From: Vibrio europaeus
GTDB lineage: Bacteria > Pseudomonadota > Gammaproteobacteria > Enterobacterales > Vibrionaceae
Direction: 5' to 3'
DNA: 64,000 bases
NCBI RefSeq assembly: GCF_001695575.1
Contig: NZ_LUAX01000001.1
Coordinates: 1,984,001-2,048,000 of the forward strand
Below, in pieces: positions 63,922 to 64,000 of the stretch (position 1 is the first letter of the stretch; each line of letters starts with the position of its first letter). The notes below the pieces were generated by a model. That model was not told the origin of the DNA and made no database searches. It worked only from the letters and a program-made list of their open reading frames with translations. Position numbers and translations under genes: made by a program.

Positions 63922-64000
63922 TAATTTGCAAATCTACCTTCCTGCAACACTCAAAAGTGCGTGTTTATGGAAATTAGACAAATTGGCGGTATTCTAATGA

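Overview
The window is a gamma-proteobacterial chromosome segment that reads as a Vibrio (Vibrionaceae) main-chromosome core region. Evidence: a complete Na+-translocating NADH:quinone reductase operon (nqrABCDEF, then apbE and nqrM), an OmpK-type Tsx-family channel, Crl, FrsA, a YtjB/AhpA protein beside serB, a DUF3545 protein, a tandem-PilZ protein next to radA, and a deoCABD-nupC cluster in the order I remember from V. cholerae (synteny from memory, not checked). Coding density is high, no phage, integron, IS element or CRISPR array is visible, and I saw no tRNA or rRNA gene.

Layout. 1-5.1 kb (minus strand): proB (cut by the window edge), crl, frsA, gpt and an NCS2 purine permease; gpt and the permease each have a PurR-like box. 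5.1-6.1 kb: a gene-poor gap with an untracked 28-codon aromatic-rich small ORF, a structured leader, candidate CRP and FNR sites and its own terminator. 6.1-10.3 kb (plus): pepD, then a tightly coupled RimB-like protease / rimK / aspartoacylase-like operon. 10.3-19.2 kb: SNF transporter, CHASE4-GGDEF protein, YggN-like protein, a GreA/B-like protein divergent from a RecQ-family helicase, SOS-controlled dinB, and a double-REC GGDEF regulator. 19.3-26.6 kb (minus): the nqr operon with apbE and nqrM. 27-33.2 kb: bolA, rlmG, yajG, a periplasmic cyclophilin, ampG, and an ECF sigma/ChrR pair behind a LON-domain gene. 33.5-43 kb: ompK, panE-yajL-csdA operon, radA, PilZ protein, serB, ytjB. 43.3-51.9 kb (minus): deoD, deoB, deoA, deoC, a small XapX protein, nupC, a TatD hydrolase, a DUF5363 mini-protein and yaaA. 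52-64 kb: AGCS symporter, DUF3545, hemerythrin protein, ung, nfo, grcA, a LysR regulator, a TSUP permease and carAB.

How the genes fit together: nucleoside use is a theme. An outer-membrane Tsx-like channel (OmpK), NupC, the Deo enzymes, Gpt and a purine permease would import, split and salvage nucleosides. DNA repair is a second theme (recQ, dinB, radA, ung, nfo). Three c-di-GMP-related proteins (two GGDEF, one PilZ) lie in the window.

The most unusual content is non-coding. Four ERIC-family elements (about 128, 126, 124 and a 70-bp internally deleted form) lie between genes; three touch or nearly touch the stop codon of the gene upstream of them in transcription. Two composite intergenic elements share an 8-bp tandem array, a covarying hairpin and short palindromes, and one is bounded by 17-bp perfect inverted repeats. 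Two small ORFs lie behind structured leaders, one of them with its Shine-Dalgarno in a hairpin, and an 11-bp G tract inside a TSUP permease gene could be a slippage switch. All functional statements rest on reading the sequence and on recalled family knowledge; no searches were run.
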